DNA from: Megamerina dolium
Lineage: Eukaryota > Arthropoda > Insecta > Diptera > Megamerinidae
Length of the DNA: 64,000 nt
Reading direction: 5' to 3'
Assembly (NCBI GenBank): GCA_963854835.1
Contig: OY978525.1
Span: 93,338,136 to 93,402,135, forward strand
Part shown: positions 25,861-38,900 of the stretch, piece by piece
Layout of the letters: each line of letters begins with the position of its first letter
Position numbering within the stretch: position 1 is the stretch's first letter
The notes under the pieces: generated by a model
Told to the model about the DNA's origin: nothing
Database searches by the model: none
The model's input: only the letters and a program-made list of their open reading frames with translations
Translations under genes and position numbers: made by a program

Positions 25861-28579
25861 GTTGTCTATTCTAAAAACATTTTTTTTTTATCATATTTCG
25901 TTGAAAGCCATTGGGTGCATATGTACTTGCTCAGCAATTCGAAGAGCCTGCAGAGCCCATACTGCTTAATGGCATTTCTTACGTTTTCAACAAAAAATGA
26001 TGTCAATAAGTATTTGCGAAACGCATCTGGATTTTACTTGCCCTTAGATAGTTCTAACATCTAACAGTTGACAAACTGCCTAACAAACATTTCAAAGATC
26101 TGACTGTGGAGACAATTGTGGGCTTAAATTACACGGTATTGGAGCATATTGCGCATTATTCCATATTATTGCTCAAATAATCTTCAGTGTGGGAACCCCC
26201 TCTCCAAATGGCATTGTAATTTAGAAAGCATATAGCCTAAAATCGAACAGATAAACCTCTGATCTCACGTTAGAAAATATTTCCTTAATTTCGGTTTCTC
26301 TCTGAAGAAAGAGTGGGTCGAGTAAATAGAATTTCTTATAGAACTAATTCATCTACTTTGCAGCTCTATGGAATATCCTTCAATGTAGCCTGATACCATA
26401 ATAAAATAAATATACATATGATTCATAGATCTATGGAAAAGAGTACATAGTTTCAATTTAGACATTGCATTCGCTATTCCGTATCTATATACCACAAGTG
26501 AGCTTAACTGCATATACATATAACTATAAATATTGAATATCACTAGTATATGCCGTAAACCGTATACAACTGTAATGTATCTTAGAACTAATTGCGCTCA
26601 TACCTCTCCCAATAATCAGCAGTACTTCTATCGACTGTTAGTTAGACTTAGCTAGTACTGTTTATGTATGTGCTCATCTAAAAAAGTACTATGCATGTGT
26701 TGCGTTTCATATTGTACTAAGGTTGCACATGCAATCCCCAAACCACAATAAATAACAATACCGGCATCGGTATCTACAAATTTCTTCCGGTTTTTATTTT
26801 ATTTTTTTTTTTTCTTGATTACGCAAAGTATCCGCTACAAAGTGAACAGCACAAATTTCCTACAATTTGATGAGCAGAGTTAAGTCTAAGCACCCAATCG
26901 TGTGGATTACACTTTAGTACATAGTTACATGCACAATTACTTTAATAACATATGATATGTGCATACCTACTTGTTGCATTGTGTGGTTGATTGGGCACTG
27001 TGGCATTGTGGCAACACATAATGCTGTTATTTTATGATTTACATACTCGTTTGAATGTAGGTACCTAATACATATACTCCACATATGGTTAAATAACTGT
27101 TTGCATACAAGTTGGCACCAGTCAATCATTTACTGCATACCCATACAAGTATGTGCATAGATATAATTCCGGTTGCGCACGCGCATGCCACAATAAACTG
27201 TAATTCTATCATACAATACCTACATAAATGTACACAGTTAAATACAGTCAAAGATTTCCTGTTTAAAGGCGTTAAGTCAAGTCCCGTTTATGTTGCAATA
27301 AAACTGCTATCATAATGGAGAAAACCAAACACAAAAAAAAATTGAAAGTACCGAAAGTAATTTCAATTTTACAATTTTCTTTTTCTACTACGGTTTTTCT
27401 AATAAAAATGAACAAATAGAAGTACTTACAGGTATGTATATATGTGATAGAGGTAGTAAAGAAATTCAATTCTAATAAATATTTATGATCCAAAGTTATC
27501 TTGATTGTATGAGCTTGTTAAGTAAAGCTTGTATTTTAAGCCTAAAATTACATAAGCAGATTAATATTTAAATTTATTGTTACTGCAATGATTCCAAATT
27601 CCCATATATATGTAGATGCAACAGCTATCCAAAATTGTTGCATTGTAAAGTACCACACAGCTGGAGTTTTCCTGTGTATGTAATGTAAATAAACTACGAC
27701 ATACATAACTCTCATTGTATTGTTGTATACAACAATTCGCTATGTAGTACATACGCTTGCACTTACAATTTCATTAGATCTTTTATCTGATTTTCACCCA
27801 ACGTTTTTTTCCTGATATTACTCTATGCAGAAGTAAAATGAAGTCTTTATAATTGTTCCAAATTATATTTAAAAGATTCATTGTCACACCAAAGGAGTTT
27901 TATATTACATTTACAATTGTTTCAGATTTTCTGTGACTCGTTTCTTATTGTTTTACTCCACTTTATTGTTTGTAACGCACAAATAAATGCCTTTATTTTA
28001 TTTTCCTTTTTTTGCTTTCATAATGCAATTGTTTCGGTTTACAAATAATTTTTTTTTACTCTACTAAATATTGTACAAAAATGTTGTAAGTAGTAGTAAA
28101 TGATTGATGTTATGATCAATTATTTGTTTATTAGCAAATAATTATTTGCATTATAAGTAGCAAGCCAAATAAACCATTACTAAATACATTCATTAATATT
28201 TTCAACTATTACATTAATGTCTTTTTATCTCGGGAAATTAAGAAATATAGCAATAGCCATTATTATCTAATATTTATAAGCTTTCAAGAATATTTATCTA
28301 AGAAAAAAACTGCAATACTTAATTTCTCTTATTTAGAAGTCAGAAATAACTAGTGCTTACAGTGTAGCATTTGAAGAAATTTGACCATTTTTTAAAAAAA
28401 AATAAATTATTTTTCATATGCTGACTCACTGTATACTGTTAATAGAATTCATTAGCTATGTAAAAGCAAAAGCTTAGTCTTAATTCTCAAACCTGTAGCT
28501 TAAGTTTATAAATACTTCTGTTTTACAAAATCCTATGGTTAATACATCACCCTCTTACAGATTTATATGGTAAACTAAA
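25861..28579. other. AT-rich region, little recognised
   Basis: The first ~400 bp may be the decayed upstream part of the adjacent retrotransposon. The remainder shows no gene, RNA or repeat I can support. Confidence 0.45.
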
Positions 28580-28805
28580 TTAATGTCGACATTATTTGGA
28601 ATAATCTCGAAAGTTTTTATGTGGAAAAATATTTTTCGGCATATTTGTGCAACAATATTGAAACTTAAATTTGTGCATAATTTCATTTAGACATTATTGC
28701 AAATAATTTTGCAATAATGTCGAACATGTAAATTCATGCTTTTCCCTTTGGATATTATTGCAACAATTATTGAATTAATATCGAAATTAAATTTGGTATA
28801 ATTTT
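28580..28805. repeat. Cluster of related AT-rich inverted repeats
   Basis: A perfect 14-bp stem GACATTATTGCAAA (28690-28703) faces its complement (28708-28721) across a 4-nt loop. Degenerate relatives lie on both sides: AATGTCGACATTATTTGGAA near 28583, GCAACAATATTGAAAC near 28650 and GATATTATTGCAACAATTAT near 28758. Spacing is about 70-100 bp. Could be a decayed MITE or tandem hairpin repeat. Confidence 0.6.
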
Positions 28806-30649
28806 CAATTTCGACCAGGGACGTCTAAAGATGGTTTTAAAAAGTCACATGCGCTATACATTTAAAAATCAAAATTCCCACAAATACTTAACTACATCAT
28901 GTACCTTTGTATCTTATTATTAATCCAATTTGAACAATATGAATATTTACTACATATACATTCAATATAGAGTAAATGAGATGCAATCCATCAAATTGGG
29001 TCAATTAATAAATGGGTTTTATGTTAATTACTCATGTTGATACAAGAAAAAATTACAATTGAGCAAAAAAAAAAAATAAATTAACATATTATTGTATAAG
29101 TAGATGAGTATATTAATCGATGTAAATGCAGATGATCAGGTAAATGTGCCACATTAATCATCTTATAGAGTGCAACTACATGCTAGAAAGCCTTCAATAA
29201 CACATTAATACATGCATACACATACTAATGAAATGTGAAACCGAATACCACAAAAAAAATTAAACAATGCACTATAGTCATCATCATTATCGAAAATGAA
29301 AGAGAAGAAGTGCAAGTACAAATAAAGACCAGACCACCATGTCAAAAGGCATAGAGATATCAATGCGCTTGTTGCAAGTGGCAAATGCATGTGTTGCATT
29401 GTTTTCTACCACTGAAACGAAAAACGAATGCTTCACATTATGGGAAAATAAATATGCAAATTTAATCGGTAGGCAATCAAGCCAAGCTAAGCCAAGTGCG
29501 GTGCGTTCGAAAGCCGCCCTCTTAACAATGCCATAATAAATAAAAACGTCAAAAGGGGCAGTTAGGGAAAATGCAATTCAATTTAAACACAATCTATGCT
29601 GATGGAGTGCTTGATATGCCACGTATGCAGCTACATGTGTGCTTACACTGCACCGTTTGATGTGTATACGCATGCGTGCGTGTTCATAATTTCAATTTTG
29701 ATTTCTTAATTTACGATAAGTATGTTGCAGCTCCTACTATACATACTAGGGGTATATATACATACTATAGTACTCATGTACTTTCATATTCTTGTATACA
29801 AATATTTTGTATATTTAATTATTATCATTGTTTTTCTTTTCTCGTCTAATTCATGCAATGGTTGTGTTATGGCTTATCGTTGTTGGGGTTTTAATACCAT
29901 CAAGTGCCAGTATAAAACAATCAAATGTATTTTATCATTTCATTTCATTGCACATTTATCATATTTAGTACACAATATTTTTTGTTGTAATTAGTGCTTG
30001 TATTTTTATGTAGTTGTGTGAAAGTTTCTTCTTTTTTTTTTTTGGAATGCATTTAATATTACTTAGTATTGCTTTAATTTTAATAAATTCTTGACATTTT
30101 TTTCATATACCTATGTAATACATAAGTCTATTATATTGCCTTTGAAATGACATAATTATTACAATGTTGATTTTACGCTTATATGTATGATAGTATAAGG
30201 TATACCTAATATCACATGAATTACCTTTTACGATTAAATGTATGTATGTGTGTAGCTAATTAAATGTGGGAATTAATGTTTTTACATAGTCTTTGTGCTA
30301 TGTACTTTCGTTTTCATAATTACATTTAATACAATGGGTTAAATACATTGATGTCTTCGTTTACATAGCATTACATTTTATAAATGTGTAACAAGTCAGA
30401 AGATATTATATTTTCTTTTTCGTTATCTCTGTAATAAATATGATTAATTGTCATCTGCAATATACGTGACATTATATGTAAATTAAAATGAAATACGACA
30501 GACATATATGTTATTTATATTTTCAACAAGAAAGTTGTAAATCATATATATTTACTACATAGGTATAATATGGGTAAAGGGAAAAGTATTTTCCATTTTT
30601 TATGAAATGGTGGTGTTGACGATAAAATTGCTCGATGCACTAATCATTG
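28806..30649. other. AT-rich region, nothing recognised
   Basis: Short open frames (such as 29339-29536) have no splice or homology support. Confidence 0.5.
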
Positions 30650-32237
30650 AATGTCAAATATTTTGCTGTATGTGTTAAAATATATAATAAACGAGAATGT
30701 GAATTTAATTTCGAAAGAATTCCTGAAAAAGCCTTCAAAAATCTGCAATTTATAGAGTTAGATCGCCACGCAAGATGCTTTAAATATCAGTCGGAAATTT
30801 GGAATCATTTAAAAATGTCCGACTACTCAAAATACTCTATATCTGAGTGCCACACGATTTAACACAAAAAAAAATTAATTTATCGATTTTCCACCAGTGA
30901 AATATTGTTAAATTGTAATGAAAACGAACCATTTCTCAAAAAAGTTGTAACGGACGATGAAAAATTGATAAAATATAAAAATAAAAATCTGTAAGAATGG
31001 TGGAATATTGACGACCAATAAGATTGTGCTGTGTATATGGCTGAATTGGAAGGGAATTATTCATTATAACGTGCTTACAATCTGTCTTACAAACGGCTCT
31101 CTGCAGTGAACAATTAACTAGGGTACAAGCGGCCAGAACTGATCAATAGAAATTTTGACGTCTTCCACCATGACAACGCCAAGCTGCACACACATTTTTG
31201 ATGACTCGCCAAACACTAAGTAGGGTAGTTTTGATACATCCATCGTTTAGCCCAGAGCTTGCGGCGTCTGACGACTATTTGTTTCCGTATTTGCAATGCT
31301 TTCTTGGTGGGAAAATACTGGCTAACAAAACAGCCACCGAAAATGCTATGGCCGAGTTTTACGCCAGTTATGAAGAAAAGTTGCGAGCAGTCAGTGCAGC
31401 ATTCTCAGAGTTGGAAGGAGAGTCACATCGAATGGGTTTTACGGTGACCGAGGGCAAAACGAAGTATCTAGTGTCAACAAACAAAGACAGTGACAAAGAC
31501 GTCTTGGACAACAGATTGCTGTTTCCTTCTATCTTGGAATCAGAATAAATACCAGTAATGACGTCAGTCTGGAGATATTTCGAACGATCACTCTTGCTAA
31601 CAGGTGCTATTTGGGCTAAGTAAGCAATTAAGAAGTCGGGCCCTGTCTCGAGCAACGAAAACCACATTCTATAAGACTCTCATCATTTCTGTCCTTACTT
31701 ATAGCGCCGAAGCTTGGACAATTTCCACCTCAGATGAGAGAATGCCCGGAGTTTTCGAGAGAAAAGGGCTACACAAGATCTTTGGACCTATTTGCGTTGA
31801 CTACGAGTATCGAATAAGGTACAACCATGAGCTATATGAGCTATATGCCGACACCGACATAGTAAAGTGCATTAAAATTCAGCATCTACGCTTGCTGGGT
31901 CATGTTGAACGAATGGAATAAGATGCTCCGGCTAAGAAGGTATTATATTCAGAAGCCGCTGGTGGACGACGCAAAAGAAGCAGACCTAACCTCCGGTGGA
32001 AAGATCAAGTGATGGAGAACTTGTCAGCGCTTGGTATTTTTAACTGGCGCCATCTAGCGAAGGAAAGAGTTGGCTGACGTAGCATGCTAGATTCTGCCTA
32101 AATCGATTTTCGGTTGTAATGCCCACATTAGTAAGTAAGTAAGTAAACAACAGAAGTTCGCACTGGTGCAATTATGAAATTTCCCGAAAAATGGCAAAAG
32201 GTGACCGATAACAATAGGCAATATGTACTTGAAGTAA
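30650..32237 (+). mobile_element. Mariner-like transposon relic split by a retrotransposon
   Basis: Left part (30650-31375) carries decayed transposase: VTDDEKLI-type block near 30955, LCCIWLNWKGIIHYNVLTIC-like block near 31028, FHHDNAKLHTH near 31168, then IHPSFSPELAASDDYLFPYL and FLGGKILANKTATENAMAEF. The matching C-terminus, IMKFPEKWQKVTDNNRQYVL, resumes at 32172-32237 after a 0.75 kb foreign block. Together they make one D,D34D transposase with many stops. No terminal repeats identified. Confidence 0.75.
31380..32146 (+). mobile_element. RTE-like non-LTR retrotransposon inserted in the mariner
   Basis: Same family as 21085-22455. Starts just after the catalytic box (LRAVSAAFSELEGESHRMGF, TEGKTKYLVSTNK), continues LSKQLRSRALSRATKTTFYK, TLIISVLTYSAEAWT, MPGVFERKGLHKIFGPICV and LRLLGHVERM, and ends TGCCCACATTA(GTAA)n at 32131-32146. 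The 5' truncation and short-repeat 3' tail are the usual result of target-primed reverse transcription. Frameshifts near 31545 and 31920; inactive. Confidence 0.85.
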
Positions 32238-35200
32238 ACTGATTTTCAATAAAGTTAAATTGTATTCAAAGATTGACAAAGCAAACCGAAACTGCTCTTT
32301 CCTCTACCAAGCGATACAACGAGGACCAACGTTACGTATGAGCTATTTTCACATATGATGTGATATGAGTGCATATGATACTTAAATGTTAAATGTTTTC
32401 TGTATAATAGAATATCTATATAAACATGTGTATATGCAATATGATTTGAATTCAACTATATTAAAATTATTCTCGATCAGAAATTCTACTAAGCACAATG
32501 TCGATGAGAATTGCTGGTTTATTTATTCCCAATAATGTATAAATTCCAAAATAATTTCCATCTCTGCATGAAAGAAGATTTGAGATAAAAATTTCCGTAA
32601 TAGTCATATAAAAATAAGACAAAAACAAAACCAACAAGATAAAAATCAAACATAGATTTTTCTATAGTCAGCTAATAGTAGTTGGAATAATTTTCATCAT
32701 TCGGTGAATTTTCTTTATGTATTTTAGATGACGAAAATTTAGTATATTAATATGAAATTAATTACTTTAATTTTTATAACCAACACAGCTATTTTTTCCA
32801 GTTTTTTATTGAAATGAAATAAATATTGTTAAAACATGTTTTAATGGTAGCTAACCTTTTTTAAATGGATAAGAACAACAAGAAATTTTTTATCCATATT
32901 AGACTGATTTTGAAAGCAAAAAATGTTAATGGAAACTGTATTGAATTTATATTGATTTTACTTTCAAATGATTTTTGGATTCATAAAATTTAATAATTTT
33001 AATTTTTTCTCGATTATCACTTACATTCTTATTTTTTTAACACAACTTTTTAAAATATGTAGAAAAAATTCTCTTATCTTAGCCAATTTTGAAATGCAAT
33101 AATTCTTTTTATAAGATTTTTCTACGATTTTTATCATAAAGCTCTTTCGAAAGCTTGATGTTGGTTTCCTCCTACACATTCTCAAGACATCTCCCAACTT
33201 TTACCGAAGCCCAGCAAAATTTGTATGCTCTTTATCTTCAAACCATCAAGCTCCTGCAATAAGTCTATTGTAATATTTGTTAATCTTTTCCTGTATCAGA
33301 AATAATCCAAAAGTTCTGCTCGCGTTGAATTCCACATATAATTAACATGAAAAATGATGATTGATTGATTGATTGTTATCTTGAACAAAATCAATAAACA
33401 CTTATTGAAAATGTTCAAAATTATATATCAATAATTCAATACGCATATTACTCGAAATCTTCATGGTCAGATGAAATTCAATTGAACCAGATTAAGATTA
33501 ACGATTTTTTTAAAGCTCAAGACGAACGCATACATTTGTGTTCTCTCTACTACTATCGCCGATTTTTTGAATTCAATTAAAAATATATGACCAAATGTAT
33601 AACTTGTGGAAAATTTAATGCAACTCGCAAAAAAAAAATCATAATTAGTTCATGAAAAATGTAAACGTGTTTAGCATATGGAATGTATTTAAAAAATAAA
33701 TTTAATGAAAATATGTAGGTACTTGCTTTTGATCATATTTAAATGTGACATATATAAATATACGTTATACACATAAGTTTTCATGTAAAAGTGTGTAAAG
33801 TGAAAATCAGTGTTAGAAAATGCTTTTCAGCATAAAATTTAAGTCTTCAATCAAAATCCAACAATCATGCTTGTAACACAAATAAATTAATCAAAATGTA
33901 TGCAGGTATTTATGTACATCATGTACGTACCAGCTTAAATAGGAATATATCCAAGTACATATATATGTTTATATTGTAGCGAAATTATAATGGCCATGAC
34001 CTAAATAAACAAAACAAAAAACACAAAAGTAGAAGTGAGAAGAAAATTGCTCATAGATATGACTTGTGCTTGTTCAACTTCTACTAAATCTTCAATGCGT
34101 ATGCGTGTCCAAAAAAAATTGTTGCCAATGTGATATGTGTTGGCAGTAACATACGTAGTAGACAAAATAGACGTTGTTAGATTGAAAGTAAAAGCTTTTA
34201 GTTAGATATGCATTTTCTATTTATTTTCTATTTTAATGCATTTTATAATCAAACGCATATGAATAGCAATAATTGCTAGTGTACTCTCATACGATTTAAG
34301 CAGTTCAATGCACCAACCATCTTATACTACATCTTTTAATAAATCTACAGTAAATCTACACCATCTATTCATCCATTGAAATTCGTAATGCATTTAAAAT
34401 GTAGCTACATACACATGTGGTTATATGTAACTTTGTGTACATGAAACGAGTGTGGCTTAAATAAACACACTTGGCTCTACTATGTATAATGTAGTACTCA
34501 ACATTCACAAATAAGTCAGTATGAACATATGTGCAAATGTGCAAATATTTAATTTAAAATTAGTTACGCTTACACAGCTATGTGAATGTGTAACTCTACT
34601 GCTGCCAAACGACAAATGAATACGCGCGAAATACATACTTGTCGTAAATGAGTACTTGAATGCTGTTTTAGGCATTACACTACTGTTTAATCTTCAAATA
34701 AGACAATAACAATGTGAATATTATAAATATTATATACTCGTACCACGCGTCAAGATGACATACAATTATGTACATACTCGTATATAGTAGGTAGTATACT
34801 TGCATCGGTAAATATGTATCTATATTTGTATATGTTTGTTTGTATATGTTTGTTTATGACAACGTAAACACTAAATGAGAACTTTCTACATTTCATCTTT
34901 CATCATCACACATATTTATGTACTTCCGAATTCTTTGTTAAACAAAATTGTAGCTACAAATGTAAATAGTTGTTACAATAACCATTGAAAATTCAGTTAA
35001 TATGACCTTTTCTCTTTTCGTGTGCTACATTTAAAATATACGGTGTGCTAAGTTGCTTCGGTCATTCGTAGCACTGATTGATTCGGTTTGGCAGTGAATT
35101 GATGTGTGTTCCTCTTACCAAATTATTCAATTGAATATGGCTGAAGTTCTTTGATTTTTTGTAAAGAATGATTATCATTCAAAGAGTGGTCGTACTAAGA

Positions 35201-35936
35201 GGAAATAATAGATAGAATGGTAAATTAATACACTGACTGACAATGGTCTAGTTCAATTTAGTTTTGAACCATGATTGGTTCTTCTTAGTTGAAATTGATC
35301 TTTATGCTGTTAAGAAATTCGATTAGATTCGATCAATTTGATTTTAATCAATATTTATTTTCATAAGATTTATTTATTTATCTATACTCAAACAATTATA
35401 ACATTTTCTCTTGAATTATATTTAGATTGATGATACTTAATATTCATGCTCTACCGATCATAGTAAACAATATATATGATATTTCATGTTTTTTTTCCAT
35501 AGAAATTCGTCTTGTGAAATGTTCATACAATTAAAAGTATACAAATCTGTTTGTATCTGTGTATAATTGTAATTTCTATTCGTTGATACTTAATCTTTGT
35601 GATGAAATCTATTAAAAATATTTAATTGTTATTTGCTTCTTGCATTGTTTCTAAGGTAAAGTGAAATTTTAATGCTACATGGTCATAATTTCTACATTTC
35701 TGTGTTTGTATTGTTTTCTTCTTCTTTTATTTCCCAAAACAAAAAAAGAGCTGTGACAAATTGACTATGTTGAAATGAACTGAAATTTATATGTTCAACA
35801 CGTTTTTGTTCTACTATCAAATGTTTGATAAAATACAAGGTGTTGTATTGTTCTATTTAAATTCAAAAAATTCCACAAACTTAACTATATGTATTTCATA
35901 GCACATCGTCGACTACATATTTCCGTTAAGAGAACT
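32238..35936. other. AT-rich region 3' of the ionotropic receptor gene
   Basis: No gene recognised over 3.7 kb. It includes ATTGATTG repeats near 33358-33378 and TGTTTGTATATG repeats near 34840. It should contain the 3' UTR of the receptor gene close to 35936, but I see no canonical AATAAA on the minus strand within the first 100 bases. Confidence 0.5.
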
Positions 35937-38900
35937 TTAATTGATTTTAATATATTTCACAAATAATTCAGAAATAAATACTATAATCGATATAAGAATA
36001 CCTAAAATCCATATTAAAAGCATACCAACAAAATTGGATATACCCAATTTAACTGGCCCCACATCATCAAGATTTGTTAAAAGTGATGCTTCAATTTCCT
36101 TCTGTACTTGCCCATTTAAATTATCCGCAACAATACGCCATTCCCAGTACTTGTCAAAACCCGATGAATGCCACATATAGATTAGATTATCCAGACGCTG
36201 CAACAATGGCCAAAGACGTGATACAAATACGGCAGTATATTGAAAATAAATATCATCCATCATTAATTTCATATATTTCACATTATCTTCTGTTATATGA
36301 TCGCCTACAGCAAAATGACCTATGTATATCAGAATGTGACAAAGTTATTCATATGCAATATTTTTCCAAATCAAATATACTCGATTTACCAAATTGTAAA
36401 CGCTCAAGAGTGAATGCCATTTTTTGTGTTTTCGCTAATTCCAACAATTTTTCATCAGTATAAAAATCAAAATTACTCATTAAATCTTCCAAATTGGGCT
36501 AATTGTTAAGAAATATTAAAAATAAATCGCAAAAAATATCATATAGAATATAAACTTCTAACTTACATCACCGGTATCTTTTATAGCAAATATCCAAGCC
36601 TCTGAATTGCCAGCCCATTTGAGATGATGTTTTTGTAGACGTTCTAAAGAATCGGCCGCCTCTTCAAAACTACAAAGGAAGACCAATGATTATTTTCTCA
36701 TCGTTTTTTCAAACATGCATGCATACTCGTAAACAGTGACGTAGCCAGGGGGAGATTACCCCCTTGGTCGATGGACTTGTTAAAAAAGAAAAATGTACAA
36801 GCTTAAATCCGATGTTTTTCAGTAAAAAAAAACACTTTTTTTTTCATAGAAAGCCAAAAATTAATTTATTCAAAGTATTTGCCCTCACTTGCTACACATT
36901 TTTCCCATCTCTCGGGCAACTTGTGTATACCATGCCAAAAGAATTCCTCATTTTTCGAGACAAACCACTCGTCAATCCATTTTCCGACGTCTTCATACGA
37001 ATCGAAGTGCTATTCGGCGAGCGCGTGACCCATCGACGAAAACAGGTGATAGTCAAAAGGGGCCAGGTCTGGTGAATAAGCGGGATGAGGTAGCACCTCC
37101 CTATTTATAGTGTCCAAGTAGTTTTGGACCAGTTTTGACGTGTGCGATGGGGCGTTGTCGTGGAGAAAAATCAGCTTCTCATGTCTTTGTTCATAACCAG
37201 GCCTTTTTTCACCCAAAGCACTAGTTGTTGGTGGTAGCGGTGAGCATTGACAGTTTCACCAGGTTTCAACAGCTCGTAGTAGATGACACCCTGCTGATCC
37301 CACCAAACGCACAGCATCGTCTTGCGTCCAAAGCGATTTGGTCTTGGAGAAAAAGTTGCTGGTTGGCCGGGATCGACCCACGATTTTTTTCGTTTAGGAT
37401 TCTCAAAGTATATCCACTTTTCATGGCAAGTCACCACAAGATGCAGGAACGACTTTCTTTTTTGTCTAGCAAGCAACTTTCGCATATGTTTTGGCGTCGC
37501 TCCATCTGCATATCGTTCAATTCAGAGGGTACCCATTTTCCAAATTTTTGAACCTTCCCCTTGGTTAGTAAACGTATGGAAATGGCTTTTTGAGTAACAC
37601 CTAACAGTTCGGCAAGCGACTCAGCTGCAAATTTCTTCAAATTGAAGCAAAAAAGTAGAGCTTCCCGCATATGCTCTTTTACTGGCACGAAACATGCTCA
37701 ATACGCTCACTAACGCCATCTACGAGGAAACAGCGGATTTAAGCTTGTACACCTGGTATATACATATATTTAAAAATCATTCGTTAAAATTTTATTCTTA
37801 TACATCTTTTTCATCTTAGCGACCCCCCTTGCTACGCCACTGCTCGTATAATACCACTCACCTTGGTATGGTTAAAATGCTAGCCAAACCACCACTATAA
37901 ATACTAGTAATGATAATGTCATTCATATAACAAAATAATAATAATGCACGCAAAGCTACCGTTGTAGCGTTTGGCTCCTCCGATTGTGATAGAAAAAGTT
38001 TAAATGTAATTACGAAACCATATTTGAAACTCTGATACCAAGTGGCCTCTTTCTGATAGCTATGCTCTGTGACTATTTGATCGAATTGATGTAGAAGGAG
38101 TAGAAATATAATTTCAATAATCATATATGCGATAACAGCTGCCCAGAGTGTAGATTGAAATGGTTCTAATGGCAATAGAAAACTGGCCAATCGTCTGTGA
38201 AAAGATAGCAATACAAAAAAATTATTTTTTTCTTTATGTGGCTCTTGTAGGCTTCTCTTCCAGTACTGTTGTGCGTACTAAATGTAGGACGCTATTAGAA
38301 GACACCGGCTTATTTTAGCCGGTTCCGAACGGCAAAGGCCTTGTGACGTCACTTCTTCTGAGTATTTCCATGGCAAATTGTTAGTGACAAAAAAAATGTT
38401 CAAAAGAAAAATTTTGTCAGTAATAAAATTGTGCTTCAGCCTTGGATTGAATCCACGACCACTGAGCTACGGCACCCACAAAAATATATTAAATTTAATT
38501 TTGAAAATGGATATTTCAGGTGCCGGCTTCCCTATTAAATTTATTTCACTTCTTAATCTACATATTTACTATACCTTGGTGCTGGAACTAAACATGTTAT
38601 CCCTGTACGTGCAATATAAGTTGACATATCCAAGTAAAGATAATCCACATCCCTAAAAATGTATTAACGTCAAAGAAAGTCAAAAATATCAGCTTTTTTG
38701 CAACGAAATAATTCGCTTACCAAAAATACATGGCGCCCACTGCAACTTCTGCTTTATGTTTAGGAATCATGCCCAAAGCACCATCACCCGATATATTGGG
38801 ATAAACGACACCCCAATCATCTTCAGCTATAAGTTTATTACTTTCAATAAGTATAATCAAAGTTAATCAGAATATTATTATTAATACTTACTAGTATCAA

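Noticed and set aside
35941..36463. Plus-strand frames of 79 and 129 codons
   Set aside because: Antisense shadows of receptor exons 10 and 11.
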